From the NCBI GenBank assembly GCA_007116145.1, contig SKJB01000004.1, forward strand, positions 1 through 64,000: a stretch of DNA of 64,000 nucleotides. Direction: 5' to 3'. A program made the translations under genes and the position numbers. Source of the stretch: Limnochordia bacterium. Lineage in GTDB: Bacteria > Bacillota > Limnochordia > Darwinibacteriales > DTU012. Positions 43,023-51,628 of the stretch are shown in pieces (within the stretch, counting starts at the first letter, position 1; every line of letters begins with the position of its first letter). The notes beneath the pieces were generated by a model. The model made no database searches. It was not told the origin of the DNA and saw only the letters and a list, made by a program, of their open reading frames with translations.

Positions 43023-43673
43023 ATAGAAAACCCGACATTACCAATAAAGAGCATTGCTCAACATATATCGGAGCTACTGCAAAATAGCAATCCAACTCCA
43101 CTTACTCTAGGTTTCTTATTACATTCCATCCGACACCAAGGGTATGGCTTATTGCTTGTGATCTTTGCCCTACCAGTCCTAGTCCCACTTCCACCAGGCT
43201 TAGGAGCAATTCCTGGGGTGTTTATTATGTTTTGGGCTCTGCAACGACTTATGGGAAGAGCTACTCCATGGATTCCTCTTCAACTTGCTGCAAAACCGTT
43301 AAGCCAATCACTGATCAATATCGTAACCACGAGAGGTTTGCCAGCCTTAGAACGACTAGAAAAAATATTCGGCAAGCCTCGATCGGGTACGCAACCCAGT
43401 GAGTGCGAACAAAAGATATCTTGTCTCGTCGCCATCGGCATGGGCTTTCTAATCCTACTGCCCACCCCTTTTCTTAATACGTTACCCGCCATCGTTGTCA
43501 TGTTAATCGGATTTTCATTGATTAATCAAAACCGTCGATTACTCTGGGCGAGTAACCTACTTGGGATTGTGCTCTTTGCTCTCATCTATTCAGGCATTAG
43601 CTTCGGACGTGACTTTATCATTGATGAGTTCGAAGATTTTTACCTAGACCTAACCCAAACCACTAATGGCTAA
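43023..43673 (+). CDS. ExoD family membrane protein, apparent ATA start
   Basis: A 216-residue ExoD-type protein. The family core LLLVIFALPVLVPLPPGLGAIPG is preceded by an N-terminal part (SIAQHISELLQ, then LGFLLHSIRHQGYG) that is typical of ExoD and is encoded in the same frame. No ATG, GTG or TTG lies upstream in this frame after the TAG at 43008; the best ribosome site, AGGAGGG (43010-43016), is six to seven bases from an ATA at 43023. The first ordinary start (TTG 43152) would delete 43 conserved residues. ExoD members affect exopolysaccharide and alkaline tolerance in rhizobia; the role here is unknown. Confidence 0.75.
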   Translation: MENPTLPIKSIAQHISELLQNSNPTPLTLGFLLHSIRHQGYGLLLVIFALPVLVPLPPGLGAIPGVFIMFWALQRLMGRATPWIPLQLAAKPLSQSLINIVTTRGLPALERLEKIFGKPRSGTQPSECEQKISCLVAIGMGFLILLPTPFLNTLPAIVVMLIGFSLINQNRRLLWASNLLGIVLFALIYSGISFGRDFIIDEFEDFYLDLTQTTNG

Positions 43674-43700
43674 TAATCGTCTTTTTTAGCATATTCTCCT

Positions 43701-43740
43701 AAAGTACGCCCTATTTCCTGCAGGAAATAGGGCGTACTTT
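43701..43740. terminator. Forty-base perfect palindrome between convergent genes
   Basis: AAAGTACGCCCTATTTC, CTGCAG, then the exact complement, with no spacer. It lies 28 bases past exoD and four before the end of the wHTH gene. It would fold as a 17-18 bp stem in either transcript, but no T-run follows. Confidence 0.65.
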
Positions 43741-43744
43741 CGAT

Positions 43745-44182
43745 CTATCCGTTTAATTTAAGATTTCTTCTTGTTTGACATAAATCCTCAACTTGCTCAA
43801 CGTCATATGTAGGCCCTTTTTTTAACACATAAATACTCAGGGTAGTATCTTCGATTAAGATATGTGTCGGTTTTTGTTTCCGACTAACTTGATATAATGT
43901 CGATCGAATGGTGGACTCATTAACGTCATTACGAAGTTTATAAAATTCTTGCACGACTGCTTTAGCTGTTACCCCTTGGTTCTGATTTTTCGCTAATCGG
44001 TAAACAATCTCCACAATATTTTGGGTTAACGTTCCACTCGATTCACCCTTTTTTAGGGGTTCCTTTAAAAACAATTCTAATTTCCTTAAGCTTGATTCCT
44101 TCTTTGATAACTGCTCCTTGAGACCATTAATTTCGGCCATCAGCAATTCTTTGGCCTGGCGTAATGATTCCTCGTATCCCAT
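43745..44182 (-). CDS. Coiled-coil and winged-helix protein, unknown
   Basis: A 145-residue protein. Residues about 1-50 are a charged coiled coil (LMAEINGLKEQLSKKESSLRK). Residues about 55-130 look like a winged helix: TQNIVEIVYRLAKNQ, VTAKAVVQEFYKL, NESTIRSTLYQVSRKQKP and LIEDTTLSIYVLKKG. It may be a small DNA-binding regulator, but I do not recognise the family. ATG 44182 is nine bases after AAGGA; ATG 44191 touches the site. It stands alone. Confidence 0.6.
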   Translation of the reverse strand: MGYEESLRQAKELLMAEINGLKEQLSKKESSLRKLELFLKEPLKKGESSGTLTQNIVEIVYRLAKNQNQGVTAKAVVQEFYKLRNDVNESTIRSTLYQVSRKQKPTHILIEDTTLSIYVLKKGPTYDVEQVEDLCQTRRNLKLNG

Positions 44183-44363
44183 ATTTTCCATTCCTTTCGC
44201 TATGAATGTATATTCTTCTAGTACTAGTATTGTCCAATTGATACTCTATTATTACACAAATAATTGTTTTCAGGTAAAAAAGCTAGTGCCATTTTACATT
44301 ATATTCTATCTATAAAATATCATATTTAGTATTATATGTCAAATACTTCAGATATTTTATCGC

Positions 44364-44387
44364 AAAAAAAGGCAGTGATTTACTGCC
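44364..44387 (-). terminator. Terminator of the spoIID-like gene
   Basis: GGCAGT and ACTGCC with flanking AAA/TTT form an 8-9 bp stem, followed on the minus strand by seven T. It overlaps the stop codon. Confidence 0.82.
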
Positions 44388-45852
44388 TTTCCTTAAACAC
44401 CTTATTCACATCAACAAATTCAATACCGCGATAAAATCGTTCGAGAATTTGGAGGTGATTATATCCATCTAGTGCCATGCCTCTTGCTCCCCATTGGCTC
44501 ATTCCTACCCCATGCCCGTTACCGCCACCGAAAAACTGCACAGTCTCCAATTCATGTTCACTATTATGTTCTTTCTCCATTACCACAGTAGCACTTGGTA
44601 GAATCGAGTGATTCACCACCGGGGAATCACTCCGAGTAATAACAATATCCTCGCCCCCACTAAATATCTTCGATGGTCGAATCAGAAGGCGAATGTTTAA
44701 CTCTTTCCCAATTCGATAGATACCCGTTGTGCCAGAGATTTGCAGCATAATAATATTACCACCTGCACCCCGGTGTATTACCTCAATATCTACCAATGTA
44801 CCAATGCCAGAAAAAGGAATTGGTTTAGAATAAAACGTTCCATCCTTACCGAGTGTTGAAACAAACTCAGGCTGTAATTGGTAACGCATGGCAAGATTAG
44901 CATTTATAATATTCTCTAACTCTTGACGACTCAGGGTAATCTGCCAACGATACCAAGGCGAATCCTGATCATAGGCAACAACCGCTGAATCCTTCAGAAA
45001 TAACTTCACCCCATCTTCACAGGTGAGATCATATACTAGAGGAGTTTTGAGTATGGATTGAGATTGTAAATAGGGTATGTGATCCGAAGGGAAAAACTCG
45101 CCACTACTACCCCACACTTCACAGGCCATTACTGTCACTCCGCTTGAAGTTGAATGGAAAAATGCTTGAATGATCTGTCTAGTACTTGCGTCAAGCATTA
45201 CCAAACCCTGGGTCTGATCCACAGCAGCTATCGCTAATGGATCTTCTATGCGGTTATTATACATTTGCCACGAGAGGCTATCGTCAAGATGGTAACCTTG
45301 TAGCGTGTTAGTCTTTTCAAGCATTGCTCGCAACACATACGTCCTGGAAGCGATGGCTTGAGCCTTTAATGCTTCCATAGGCCAACTAACCGGCATTTCA
45401 CTAGGCAGCACTCCATACAAATATTCCTCGATATCTACTTGATTAATCAGTTGTAATTTGGAGCTGTCGATTAACGCAATTTCTAATATACCACGGTAGG
45501 CAGGGTTGAAGGAAGCTGCTCCACCCCGAGTCAAACTAGTGAGCTGCAGTTTAAGATCCTGAGATGGTGATACCGCGAGCTGCGGTCCGAGTAGTACATT
45601 ATGAGAATCTGTCATTATGTGAATTCCCTGGTCAGAAGGATGAAAAGCTACAACCTGGTCGAAGGTATGGGTTTGACCATTTTGGACATCATGCACAAGA
45701 ACCTGTCCCTGCGCTCTCACTTGTACATAGGGATGATATAAACTTGCGAAGTTGTTATCCATTATTCCGACTCGAATAGGAATAGCCCAAATATCTGGGC
45801 AATAGACCAAAATAACGATTAGCACAAGCAGTACTATCTTGCCCACTCGCAT
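44380..45852 (-). CDS. SpoIID/LytB-domain protein
   Basis: A 490-residue secreted protein. A signal peptide (VLLVLIVILVYCPDIWA) precedes a beta-rich region, then the SpoIID domain: YLYGVLPSEMPVSWPMEALKAQAIASRTYVL, and GHGVGMSQWGARGMALDGYN at the C-terminus followed by LERFYRG. SpoIID is a peptidoglycan lytic transglycosylase active in engulfment; related proteins act in vegetative wall remodelling. The extra middle segment makes it longer than SpoIID of Bacillus. GGAGG precedes ATG 45852, 18 bases from the flavodoxin gene. Confidence 0.88.
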   Translation of the reverse strand: MRVGKIVLLVLIVILVYCPDIWAIPIRVGIMDNNFASLYHPYVQVRAQGQVLVHDVQNGQTHTFDQVVAFHPSDQGIHIMTDSHNVLLGPQLAVSPSQDLKLQLTSLTRGGAASFNPAYRGILEIALIDSSKLQLINQVDIEEYLYGVLPSEMPVSWPMEALKAQAIASRTYVLRAMLEKTNTLQGYHLDDSLSWQMYNNRIEDPLAIAAVDQTQGLVMLDASTRQIIQAFFHSTSSGVTVMACEVWGSSGEFFPSDHIPYLQSQSILKTPLVYDLTCEDGVKLFLKDSAVVAYDQDSPWYRWQITLSRQELENIINANLAMRYQLQPEFVSTLGKDGTFYSKPIPFSGIGTLVDIEVIHRGAGGNIIMLQISGTTGIYRIGKELNIRLLIRPSKIFSGGEDIVITRSDSPVVNHSILPSATVVMEKEHNSEHELETVQFFGGGNGHGVGMSQWGARGMALDGYNHLQILERFYRGIEFVDVNKVFKERQ

Positions 45853-45870
45853 TCTTCTACCTCCAAAGAC

Positions 45871-46428
45871 TCAATGTCCGTTTATCTTAGCGCGTAACCG
45901 ATCTTTTACTCGCACAAACTCTAGAAACTTCTCCACATATGCCCAGGCTTGATCTTTATCCATTTCTTGCTCCCGCGGGACCTCGTCATACCCTTCGGAA
46001 CGGTAATAATCCTCTATGAGCTTGAAGTCCCGCTGGTTCAGCAATTCTGGTTGTAAGGCGCCACCAAGTAATCGGGCGTAAATGGGTTTTGCAGGTAAAT
46101 ACTTGAAGAAACGATTAAAATACACCAATCCACCATCTTCTTCTCCATATATACCACGACCTAAATGGCTTAGAGCTACACCATAGACACCTAAATTGGT
46201 GTTGGCTAGATCCTCGCCAAACGTATTGATAAACCGCTTTACTTCTGGCAGCAAATCATTGTCATAGAGCGGGCTACCCAAAATTACATGGGTGTAGTCC
46301 GTAACCGACACAACGTCTAAAACGGAGATGAAGCTAATCGCAGCATCTGCAGGCAAGCACTCGCACATCCATTCCCCGATTTTTTTTGTTGCTCCATAGC
46401 GTGTTCCGTACGTAATTAGTACATTCAT
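45871..46428 (-). CDS. Flavodoxin-domain protein (HemG-like)
   Basis: A 185-residue FMN protein. The FMN phosphate loop TYGTRYGATKKI and the second loop GSPLYDNDLLPE are intact, as is LSHLGRGIYGEEDGG. It resembles flavodoxin-type protoporphyrinogen oxidases and uncharacterised clostridial flavodoxins; no haem genes are near. AAGGAGGG precedes ATG 46428. It lies between xylB and the spoIID-like gene, all read the same way, with 30 and 18 bases between. Confidence 0.8.
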   Translation of the reverse strand: MNVLITYGTRYGATKKIGEWMCECLPADAAISFISVLDVVSVTDYTHVILGSPLYDNDLLPEVKRFINTFGEDLANTNLGVYGVALSHLGRGIYGEEDGGLVYFNRFFKYLPAKPIYARLLGGALQPELLNQRDFKLIEDYYRSEGYDEVPREQEMDKDQAWAYVEKFLEFVRVKDRLRAKINGH

Positions 46429-46458
46429 GGAAGAAACCCTCCTTATTCATGGACAGTG

Positions 46459-48000
46459 CTACACGCAAAGCGTGGGTGCAATTTTGGCTAATTGCTCAAA
46501 ACTAGTCTTTAGTGCCGGATAGAGTCCTTGATAAATTGGATATAAGTCCTGATAGATCGTCTGCCACTCAGGGTTAGGATCTACCGTACTTGTTACTTGG
46601 AGAATCGCACCAGATGCTTCCGTTGGATCGGAAAACATCCCTGTTCCCACACCTGCCAAAAGCGCAGCTCCTAACCCTGGTCCTTCGTCAGAATTAAGAG
46701 TTTGCACCTGTAAATCAAGCATACTAGCAATAATCTCGCGCCACAATATAGCCTTTGAACCCCCACCTATACAGCGAACAGCACTACCTTCCCATCCCGC
46801 TTGACGCAGCAATTGCAAACTATCTTGAAAACCAAAACCAACTCCTTCTAAAATCGAACGAATCATATCCTTTCTTGTATGGTTTGCACCTAAACCAAAG
46901 AAACTAGCCCTTGCGTTTCCGTCAGCATGTGGTGTACGTTCTCCTGTTAAGTAGGGCAAGAATAGTAACCCATTGCTCCCAGGGCTACTAAGACTAGCCT
47001 GTTTTGTAAGGAGGGTATAGGCATCCTCATCGAGTTGGTTACCGACGACTTGTTCCATCTGGCCCAACTCATCTCGAAACCAGCGATAGGATAGACCTGC
47101 AGAGAGTAGCACTCCCATCATATAGAATTTATCTGTCACAGCATGATTGAACATATGTATGGTTCCACCTGTGGGAAGAGTAGGAGTATCTAGATGGGCG
47201 AGCATTACACCACTTGTTCCTAAGCTAATCATTGCCCGCCCTGCTTTAACAATTCCTGATCCTACTGCGCCGCACGCATTGTCAGCCCCACCACCCACAA
47301 CCGGCGTACCTTCAACTAAACCAGTCAACTTTGCGACTTCTGCTGTGATCTCTCCAGCGATCTGCGCTGAATTTACTAAAGAGGGTAGAATCTCCATGGG
47401 CAGATTTAGCTTATCCATGATCCGTTGTGACCACGTCCGTTGTTTTACATTAAGTAAGAGGGTTCCAGCTGCATCACTAATCTCCATATTAATTTGCCCA
47501 GTCAAACGGTAACGAATATAGTCCTTAGGCAAGACGAGCCAACGTACCTTCGCAAAGTTTTCAGGTTCATTCTCCCGTAGCCATAATACCTTCGGTGCAG
47601 TAAAACCCTGAAGAGCAGGATTACAAGCTTCCGCTAACAACAAGTCCTTACCAACCAAAGCTTCAATGTCACGGCATTGCTTGGTGGTACGACCATCATT
47701 CCAAAGAATTGCGGGACGAATAACCTGTCCGTTATTGTCGAGAAAAACCGAGCTATGCATCTGCCCAGAGAGACCCACACCCTTAATCTCTTTAGGATCT
47801 ACATTAAATTTTGCTAAAACTTTCGCTAATGCTGCGATCGTTCCTTGCCACATATCTTGCGGGTCCTGCTCTGTCCAACCTGGATGGGGAGAATAAAATG
47901 GGTACTCTTGCAGTGCTGAACCAACAATCACTCCACTATCTTCTACGAGTAGGGCTTTAACACCCGATGTTCCTATGTCTAATCCTAACATGTATGCCAT
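46459..48000 (-). CDS. xylB: Xylulokinase (FGGY family)
   Basis: A 513-residue kinase that phosphorylates D-xylulose. It has LGLDIGTSGVKALLVE at the start, GLSGQMHS, ILWNDGRTTKQC, the FGGY signature region GLLFLPYLTGERTPHADGNARA, and IGGGSKAILWREI. ATG 48000 is eight bases after GGAGG; an ATG at 48015 precedes that site. No xylA, xylose carrier or regulator is near, so the true sugar may differ. Confidence 0.88.
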   Translation of the reverse strand: MAYMLGLDIGTSGVKALLVEDSGVIVGSALQEYPFYSPHPGWTEQDPQDMWQGTIAALAKVLAKFNVDPKEIKGVGLSGQMHSSVFLDNNGQVIRPAILWNDGRTTKQCRDIEALVGKDLLLAEACNPALQGFTAPKVLWLRENEPENFAKVRWLVLPKDYIRYRLTGQINMEISDAAGTLLLNVKQRTWSQRIMDKLNLPMEILPSLVNSAQIAGEITAEVAKLTGLVEGTPVVGGGADNACGAVGSGIVKAGRAMISLGTSGVMLAHLDTPTLPTGGTIHMFNHAVTDKFYMMGVLLSAGLSYRWFRDELGQMEQVVGNQLDEDAYTLLTKQASLSSPGSNGLLFLPYLTGERTPHADGNARASFFGLGANHTRKDMIRSILEGVGFGFQDSLQLLRQAGWEGSAVRCIGGGSKAILWREIIASMLDLQVQTLNSDEGPGLGAALLAGVGTGMFSDPTEASGAILQVTSTVDPNPEWQTIYQDLYPIYQGLYPALKTSFEQLAKIAPTLCV

Positions 48001-48084
48001 GCTTTTTTCCTCCATTCCCTATTTACGGAACTATTACAGCCACTGTTTTACGTTGATAACTTCGCTTTAAACGTGGTTTTCCCT

Positions 48085-48118
48085 GCAAAAAGACTACCCT
48101 TTGCTGTTAGTCTTTTGC
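48085..48118 (-). terminator. Terminator of the corrinoid-activator operon
   Basis: GCAAAAAGACTA with TAGTCTTTTGC make an 11-bp stem (one bulged A) and an 11-base loop, four bases after the stop. The 3' arm holds TTTTT on the minus strand. Confidence 0.7.
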
Positions 48119-48121
48119 TAG

Positions 48122-49906
48122 TCACTCAAACATCATTGCGTCCACAAACTGAGTTTGGAAATCAAGCCTCGAGGATAACTCAACATATTGGATTTTTTTC
48201 TGCAACTCCGCACCAGTGGTAACTGCTGCCTGATCCAGTAAATATCGCTTACTCCCAGCACCCGCCCCGTTGCCAATCCGGATTACCCGATCCTCTAACT
48301 CCCTAGGTATGATTCCTGTTACACAAGCATTACGTGGATTTACATAGTTACCAAATCCACCCGCTAAATACAAGGCTGAAACTTCCGACTTGGAAATCTC
48401 CATTTCTTGTAATAAAATCGTAATACCAGCAGCAACTGCACCTTTTGCAAGTTGGAATTCGCGCACATCCTTTTGCGTTAGAAATATATCATCCTCAGTT
48501 CCACTATTGCTTGCAGCAACGATTCGCAAAGCCTTTAGACCCTTAAAATCGGTCACAAGTGGTGAATACTCAACAAAAGTACCAAATTCATCGATTAAAC
48601 CATGTCTTAAGAGTTCAGCGACACCATCGACAAGCCCTGATCCACAAATCCCCTTTGGTGGGATGTTACCAATTACTGCATACTCAACATTACCGTCATC
48701 TGCAAGCTTCATACTGGATATGGCTCCCTGAACACCAGCCATTCCAAATGTGATATTTGTACCTTCAAAAGCAGGTCCCGCAGCGGTGGAACATGCTAGA
48801 ATCTTACCCTTGCCACCGAGAACGATTTCACCATTTGTCCCTAAATCAATTAATAACCCATAGTTATTCAACTCGAGATTGACCATTAACAGATCAGCAA
48901 TGATATCAGAACCTACATATCCAACTACGGCTGGAGGGATGCTAATGATTGCCTGCGAGTACACATCCAATCCTAACTCAAGAGCTGTTAGCTGTAATCC
49001 ATCTGAAAAGATTGGTACATAGGGAGCATTAGCAATGGTTATGGCATTTACCCCTAATAGTAAATGGGTTATCACTGTATTGGCAACTAAAGAAACCGCT
49101 ACGATGTCTTGAGGATCCACTTTGTGTTTTGCTGCTAAACTCTTTATACCGCCATTAATTCCCGCTAGCAATACTTTTTGCAGCTGTAAACGACCTTGCG
49201 CTTCTTGAAGCGTATAATTAATACGCGAAACCACATCAGCCCCATATTTCTGTTGGGGATTATGCATAGACCAGACTCCAACCTCTCTCCCAGTTTGTAA
49301 ATTCACTAAATAGATGGCAATCGTAGTGGTCCCAATATCCATGGCAATCCCATAGAATTTTTGCGTAGTGTTTCCTGGTTCCGCCTTTAGTATTTTGTTC
49401 TGGTAAACTACAACTGTAAATCCTTCTTCCTTCGAAATTGATCCTAATTGAATTAGAGCTGATGTAACAATGGAGTTGGTACCGATCTGGGTATGAATTC
49501 GGTTAGCATAATCCATTTGATCAGCGAGAGTCGGTGGAGATAGTGTAATAAACTCCTTTTTTAACCTTGGCTTCATTATCCCTTGCGATACTAGTCCTGA
49601 TGTCAAAACTACGAGTTCATTTGGGGGTTCCACTTTAACCCTGAGGTTATCCTTAACAACCACACTACAGGCTAAACGAGTTTCTTGGACTTTATCATGC
49701 GAGCCAAAACGTTTTTCCGAATTCTGACCCACCAAGCAGTCCTCTGCTTCAACTTGCACCTTACACTTACCACAAACACCACTTCCTCCGCAATAAGCGG
49801 GCACCTCATAGCCGTGTTCCACTAAAATTTGCCATAAGTTGGCCCCTTCATCAACACTGATTTCTTTACTATTCCCTAATGCTTCTACGACCACTTGATA
49901 CTTCAA
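48122..49906 (-). CDS. Ferredoxin-ASKHA protein, reductive activator of corrinoid proteins (RACo type)
   Basis: A 594-residue protein. Residues 1-90 are a plant-type [2Fe-2S] ferredoxin with Cys 39, 45, 48 and 80 (YCGGSGVCGKCKV, RLAC). A middle linker leads to an ASKHA ATPase-like domain (DUF4445): AMDIGTTTIAIYL, YGADVVSRI, LIDLGTNGEIVLG, AGPAFEGTNI, CGSGLVDGVAELL and YLAGGFGNYV. RACo proteins use ATP to reduce Co(II) corrinoid proteins in methyltransferase and CO dehydrogenase pathways. Its start overlaps the preceding gene by four bases. No corrinoid protein or methyltransferase is in the window. Confidence 0.9.
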   Translation of the reverse strand: MKYQVVVEALGNSKEISVDEGANLWQILVEHGYEVPAYCGGSGVCGKCKVQVEAEDCLVGQNSEKRFGSHDKVQETRLACSVVVKDNLRVKVEPPNELVVLTSGLVSQGIMKPRLKKEFITLSPPTLADQMDYANRIHTQIGTNSIVTSALIQLGSISKEEGFTVVVYQNKILKAEPGNTTQKFYGIAMDIGTTTIAIYLVNLQTGREVGVWSMHNPQQKYGADVVSRINYTLQEAQGRLQLQKVLLAGINGGIKSLAAKHKVDPQDIVAVSLVANTVITHLLLGVNAITIANAPYVPIFSDGLQLTALELGLDVYSQAIISIPPAVVGYVGSDIIADLLMVNLELNNYGLLIDLGTNGEIVLGGKGKILACSTAAGPAFEGTNITFGMAGVQGAISSMKLADDGNVEYAVIGNIPPKGICGSGLVDGVAELLRHGLIDEFGTFVEYSPLVTDFKGLKALRIVAASNSGTEDDIFLTQKDVREFQLAKGAVAAGITILLQEMEISKSEVSALYLAGGFGNYVNPRNACVTGIIPRELEDRVIRIGNGAGAGSKRYLLDQAAVTTGAELQKKIQYVELSSRLDFQTQFVDAMMFE

Positions 49907-50616
49907 CAGCTAGAAGCCTCCCTTAAAAAACATTGTTCGCGATCGCATTCTGCACAATCATGCCCTAGATTTACAGGTATTACCTTCTCACCAATTCCAA
50001 TGATCCCTGATAGTGACTTCATTGGCACCATTAAGTAGCTTTCATTTAGATAAATTCCAATCTGCTCTGGCTTGAGAACATCAAATACTACCTGTTGATT
50101 TTCTAATCCGAAGTCATGTACACCCGGTGCATAATAAATGCTAATATTCTTTCCTCGCTTTAGATACGCTGCTTTTCGATCCTGCCAGACAAGATCAGAC
50201 AGCGTCTCTACCATATAAGCACTGATACCATCGATCACATATCCACAGAACGGATCCTTAGCAGAAAGCTCACTAACCTGCTCATGAAGCTCTCCCCCTA
50301 GAGACATAGCCAATACTAGGATGCTTTCACACTCGGTCATCTTTTTTACAACATAGCGACTGGTAAACATCTGGCCATCTGCTAACAGTAAATTTTGTTC
50401 GTCTACTACTGTAAATTCAACTTCTTCATAGATTACTTGGGGTTTGGCAAGCGTAGTCGCAAGCACAATCATTTCTCGTACCTTAGATACTATTGCCTCA
50501 TTCGCCCGTAGCGGATCGTTTATACCGATGACGTTAAAAAGTATCTCTTCCTGAATTTCGACAGAATACGTTTTGATAACTGCAATAACAATCCACCCCT
50601 TTTTTTGCTCCCACAT
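49903..50616 (-). CDS. MetH-activation-domain-like protein with C-terminal Cys motif
   Basis: A 237-residue protein. The centre fits the vitamin B12-dependent methionine synthase activation domain: YYAPGVHDFGLENQQVVFD then IGIYLNESYLMVPMKSLSGIIGIG. It ends with CAECDREQC, a possible metal site. Paired with the RACo-type gene (stop/start overlap ATGA), it probably takes part in corrinoid handling or recognition. The start is unsure: ATG 50616 has a poor ribosome site, while AAAGGGGTGG lies a few codons inside, next to possible ATT or GTT starts. Confidence 0.78.
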   Translation of the reverse strand: MWEQKKGWIVIAVIKTYSVEIQEEILFNVIGINDPLRANEAIVSKVREMIVLATTLAKPQVIYEEVEFTVVDEQNLLLADGQMFTSRYVVKKMTECESILVLAMSLGGELHEQVSELSAKDPFCGYVIDGISAYMVETLSDLVWQDRKAAYLKRGKNISIYYAPGVHDFGLENQQVVFDVLKPEQIGIYLNESYLMVPMKSLSGIIGIGEKVIPVNLGHDCAECDREQCFLREASSC

Positions 50617-50732
50617 ACGCTTCGTCTATAGTACTCTATATGCTTAATTAGACATTGACTCTCTAAAAGTCCTGCCATTTTGCTACTCTGTTCCTAGTAA
50701 AAATAATCAATGTCAAGCCAGTCCTTCTATGG

Positions 50733-50738
50733 TATAAT
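50733..50738 (+). promoter_or_regulatory. Extended -10 promoter of the exonuclease gene
   Basis: TATAAT preceded by TGG gives the extended -10 form. It starts a transcript about 20 bases before the exonuclease start. Confidence 0.5.
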
Positions 50739-50765
50739 GGTTGATATGTGAAAGGAGCTTACATT

Positions 50766-51614
50766 GTGAAAGATTGTTGTCTAATTCTTGATGGATTTGC
50801 CTTGACATACCGAGCTTACTTTGGAGTGCCGAATACGATTCGTACAACTCAAGGGAGGGCAATAAACGCAGTCCTAGGCTTTTATAATACGCTATCTTCT
50901 CTCATTAATCAGATCCACCCTAAATACTTAGTGGTGGCCTTTGATAACCCGCAACCCACATTTCGCCATATCATGTATAAGGACTATAAAGCCAATCGAC
51001 CACCCATGCCGGACGATTTACGGCACCAAATACCACTGATTCGTGATGTATTAGCAGCATGCAATATTCCAATCCTAGAACTACCTGGCTACGAAGCAGA
51101 TGATGTGGTAGGCACCCTAACACGCCTGTTACCCCCTAATACTGATGCGTATGTTATTACAATGGATCGTGATGCTCTCCAGTTAGTAAATGATCACGTA
51201 AGTGTACTAGTTCCAAACAGTCGCGAAAATAAGATTTATACTCCCAAAATAGTCTTCTATGAATGGAACGTCACGCCCGTTCGAATTCCTGACCTAAAGG
51301 CTCTTATGGGAGACAGTAGCGATAATATTCCCGGAGTACCAAAAGTTGGAAAAAAAACAGCCGTTAAGTGGTTACACCAATACGGAACCTTAGAAAACAT
51401 TCTCGCGGCAGCTGATGAATTAACTGGACGAGTCGGCGAGAGTTTGCGCGAGCACAAAAATCAAGCATTACTCTGCAAAGACTTAGCCACCATCCGACTA
51501 GATACTCCAATCATGTGGTGCTGGCAATCATTACATTTGACCAAAGATTTTAGTCCCTTAAGAAAAACGTTAGCAGATATTGGTATTCGCGCACGTCTGC
51601 CCCGCACGAGTTAA
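50766..51614 (+). CDS. Stand-alone 5'-3' exonuclease (PolA N-terminal type)
   Basis: A 282-residue FEN-family nuclease like the N-terminal domain of DNA polymerase I. It has LILDGFALTYRAYFG, VVAFDNPQPTFRH, YKANRPPMPDDL, LPGYEADDVVGTL, VITMDRDALQLV and the metal/helix-turn region LMGDSSDNIPGVPKVGKKTA. It would remove flaps or RNA primers. I start at GTG 50766, eight bases after AAAGGAG; an in-frame GTG at 50748 precedes that site. The EamA gene follows by 14 bases. Confidence 0.92.
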   Translation: MKDCCLILDGFALTYRAYFGVPNTIRTTQGRAINAVLGFYNTLSSLINQIHPKYLVVAFDNPQPTFRHIMYKDYKANRPPMPDDLRHQIPLIRDVLAACNIPILELPGYEADDVVGTLTRLLPPNTDAYVITMDRDALQLVNDHVSVLVPNSRENKIYTPKIVFYEWNVTPVRIPDLKALMGDSSDNIPGVPKVGKKTAVKWLHQYGTLENILAAADELTGRVGESLREHKNQALLCKDLATIRLDTPIMWCWQSLHLTKDFSPLRKTLADIGIRARLPRTS

Positions 51615-51628
51615 GGTAGGAGCTGTCT

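Noticed and set aside
43004..43087. ATG-started frame over the exoD start region
   Set aside because: It is in another frame, ends after about 27 codons and does not match ExoD.
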